From the NCBI GenBank assembly GCA_030040495.1, contig JASHTP010000496.1, forward strand, positions 1 through 6,635: 6,635 nucleotides of DNA. The letters are read 5' to 3'. Position numbers and translations under genes: made by a program. Positions 5,962 to 6,635 of this stretch are shown piece by piece. The notes beneath the pieces are model-generated. The model was not told where the DNA came from and did not search any database. It worked only from the letters and a program-made list of their open reading frames with translations. How positions within the stretch are numbered: the first letter of the stretch is position 1; every line of letters starts with the position of its first letter. The DNA comes from Alphaproteobacteria bacterium. GTDB lineage: Bacteria; Pseudomonadota; Alphaproteobacteria; ATCC43930; CGMCC-115725.

Positions 5962-5991
5962 CTATAGAAAAGCGCCGGAATGCGACGCCAA
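5962..5991 (-). promoter_or_regulatory. Candidate sigma-70-type promoter for the ccm operon
   Basis: On the minus strand TTGGCG (5991-5986) and CTATAG (5967-5962) are separated by 18 bases, a plausible housekeeping -35/-10 pair for an alphaproteobacterium, and this is the most A+T-rich patch between the 51-codon gene and ccmA. Transcription would begin near 5955 and give a leader of about 120 nt that contains both hairpins. This is a by-eye match only. Confidence 0.3.
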
Positions 5992-6035
5992 TTCGATTGA
6001 ATCGTGGCGAAACCGTGATTTCTCCGCCGGCCCGA

Positions 6036-6191
6036 TCAGCCGGCGGGAGCGCGGTCCTCGATCTCGGCTGCGACCTCGTCGCAGATCTCGGCGAGCTCCA
6101 CCAGCTCCGCCTTGAGCGCGGGATCGCCGCTGGTTTCGGCCCGGCGGCGGAACTTTGCCCCTTGTTCGCGCCAGAACGCCGCGTCCTCCAT
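6036..6191 (-). CDS. Small hypothetical protein, 51 residues
   Basis: I cannot name this gene or give a function. It encodes 51 residues starting MEDAAFWREQGAKFRRRAE and ending DEVAAEIEDRAPAG. The protein is soluble, charged and probably almost wholly alpha-helical, with two likely helices either side of TSGDPAL (20-26). It has one Cys (37), no signal peptide and no membrane segment. Support for a real gene: ATG at 6191 with a good Shine-Dalgarno (GGGGAGAG, 6202-6195, three bases before the ATG), a clear codon pattern, and a composition resembling small helical proteins of unknown function that are common in alphaproteobacteria. It reads in the same direction as ccmA, 201 bp upstream, with a terminator-like hairpin between, so it is probably not part of the ccm operon. 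It is divergent from the NIPSNAP-family gene, with 190 bp between the two starts. Confidence 0.6.
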   Translation of the reverse strand: MEDAAFWREQGAKFRRRAETSGDPALKAELVELAEICDEVAAEIEDRAPAG

Positions 6192-6368
6192 GGCCTCTCC
6201 CCGAATGAGAGCCTCGTCGCGAGCAAAACCCTATCACGGGGACGATCGCCGGCCCAGGCCGATGGTGGGGGGCTGCGACACTACGCTCCGCTCCGAAACA
6301 TCGCCGGCGCCCGCCGCGCTAGAGAAAAGGCGAGGCGCGGCGGCGATCCGCCGGCCGCGCCGGCCGGG

Positions 6369-6374
6369 AAGGAG
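6369..6374 (+). promoter_or_regulatory. Ribosome binding site of the NIPSNAP-family gene
   Basis: AAGGAG lies 7 nt before the ATG at 6382 and is the best Shine-Dalgarno in the window. It fixes the start of the plus-strand gene. Confidence 0.8.
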
Positions 6375-6381
6375 AGAGTCC

Positions 6382-6635
6382 ATGCTGACGCTCTGCATCC
6401 GCTACACGCTCGACGCCAACAAGCTCGGCGATTTCGAGACCTATGCGCGCGCCCTGCCGGCGCATGCCGTGCGCTGCGGCGCCATCGCCGCCGCCTATTA
6501 CCTGCCGACGAAATTCGCCGGACCCACCAACGCCGCGCTGGCGCTGATCGATTTCGCGAGCCTCGCCGCCTATGAGCAGTACCGCGAGCGGCTGGCGCGC
6601 GATCCCGCGGCGCTCGAGGTGCTGCGCCAGGTGGA
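6382..6635 (+). CDS. NIPSNAP-family protein, N-terminal part
   Basis: 84 complete codons are visible and the frame is open at the window edge. The protein starts MLTLCIRYTLDANKLGDFE and has the layout of bacterial NIPSNAP proteins, which adopt a dimeric alpha/beta-barrel (ferredoxin-like) fold of about 100 residues per domain: a first beta-strand (LCIRYTLD), a helix (KLGDFETYARALPAHAVRCG), a strand pair (AAAYYLPTK, AALALIDFASL), then the helix LAAYEQYRERLARDPAALEVL. The motif pattern matches short bacterial members that carry RCG-xxxx-YxLP and LAAYExYRxRLxxDP. The biochemical role of these proteins is unknown. The ATG is fixed by AAGGAG upstream. The gene is divergent from the 51-codon gene and shows no functional link to ccm. 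About 15-25 residues probably remain beyond the edge. Confidence 0.85.
   Translation, partial: MLTLCIRYTLDANKLGDFETYARALPAHAVRCGAIAAAYYLPTKFAGPTNAALALIDFASLAAYEQYRERLARDPAALEVLRQV

Noticed and set aside
5994..6004. Short palindrome CGATT-G-AATCG upstream of the candidate ccm promoter.
   Set aside because: Five-base arms occur often by chance and match no operator I can name.
5962..6237. Minus-strand open frame of 91 codons covering the 51-codon gene in another frame.
   Set aside because: Its translation is almost all Arg, Gly and Ser with no family resemblance; the 51-codon frame has the better ribosome binding site and composition.
6350..6364. Inverted repeat GCCGGC-CGC-GCCGGC just before the ribosome binding site of the NIPSNAP gene.
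   Set aside because: GCCGGC is itself palindromic and frequent in G+C-rich DNA; there is no U-run and no other support for an operator or terminator.
5916..6575. Plus-strand open frame of 219 codons through the ccm leader, the 51-codon gene and the NIPSNAP gene.
   Set aside because: It crosses two better-supported genes in other frames, has no recognisable domain and has Arg/Ala-rich shadow composition.

Overview
The window is about 70% G+C and carries, on the minus strand, a nearly complete system I cytochrome c maturation operon. Read in the direction of transcription (from high to low coordinates) the order is ccmA-ccmB-ccmC-ccmD-ccmE-ccmF-ccmG-ccmH, followed by the first 18 codons of ccmI, which is cut by the window start. 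System I, a split ccmH/ccmI pair, the high G+C and the protein signatures (for example the CcmD sequence AMGGYAAYVWPAY) suggest an alphaproteobacterium. Having all nine genes in one block, rather than split into separate cyc/ccm loci as in Rhizobium, would fit a Rhodospirillales-like lineage better than Rhizobiaceae, but this placement is an inference.

Layout: 1-55 is the ccmI start; 55-522 ccmH; 519-1058 ccmG; 1062-3041 ccmF; 3038-3484 ccmE; 3481-3651 ccmD; 3648-4409 ccmC; an 88-bp gap; 4498-5163 ccmB; 5160-5834 ccmA; then a structured 201-bp leader or intergenic region. Beyond that is a 51-codon gene of unknown function (6036-6191, minus strand) and, divergent from it, the start of a NIPSNAP-family gene (from 6382, plus strand, cut by the window end). 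Five junctions are 4-base stop/start overlaps (A/B, C/D, D/E, E/F, G/H), H/I shares one base, F/G is 3 bp apart, and only B/C has a real gap.

How the genes work together: CcmA and CcmB form the ABC transporter-like part that, with CcmC and CcmD, loads heme onto the periplasmic chaperone CcmE and then releases holo-CcmE by ATP hydrolysis. CcmE carries heme bound to its His122. CcmF, with CcmH and CcmI, is the heme lyase that attaches heme to apocytochrome c. CcmG and CcmH are thiol-disulfide proteins that keep the apocytochrome CXXCH cysteines reduced. All the diagnostic residues of these proteins are present and no gene looks broken.

The protein content is ordinary. The less ordinary signals are non-coding: a terminator-like hairpin 27 nt before the ccmA start codon with a second possible pairing partner inside the ccmA coding start, and an FNR/FixK-like palindrome overlapping a hairpin in the ccmB-ccmC gap. 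I see no mobile elements, CRISPR arrays, tRNA or rRNA genes.
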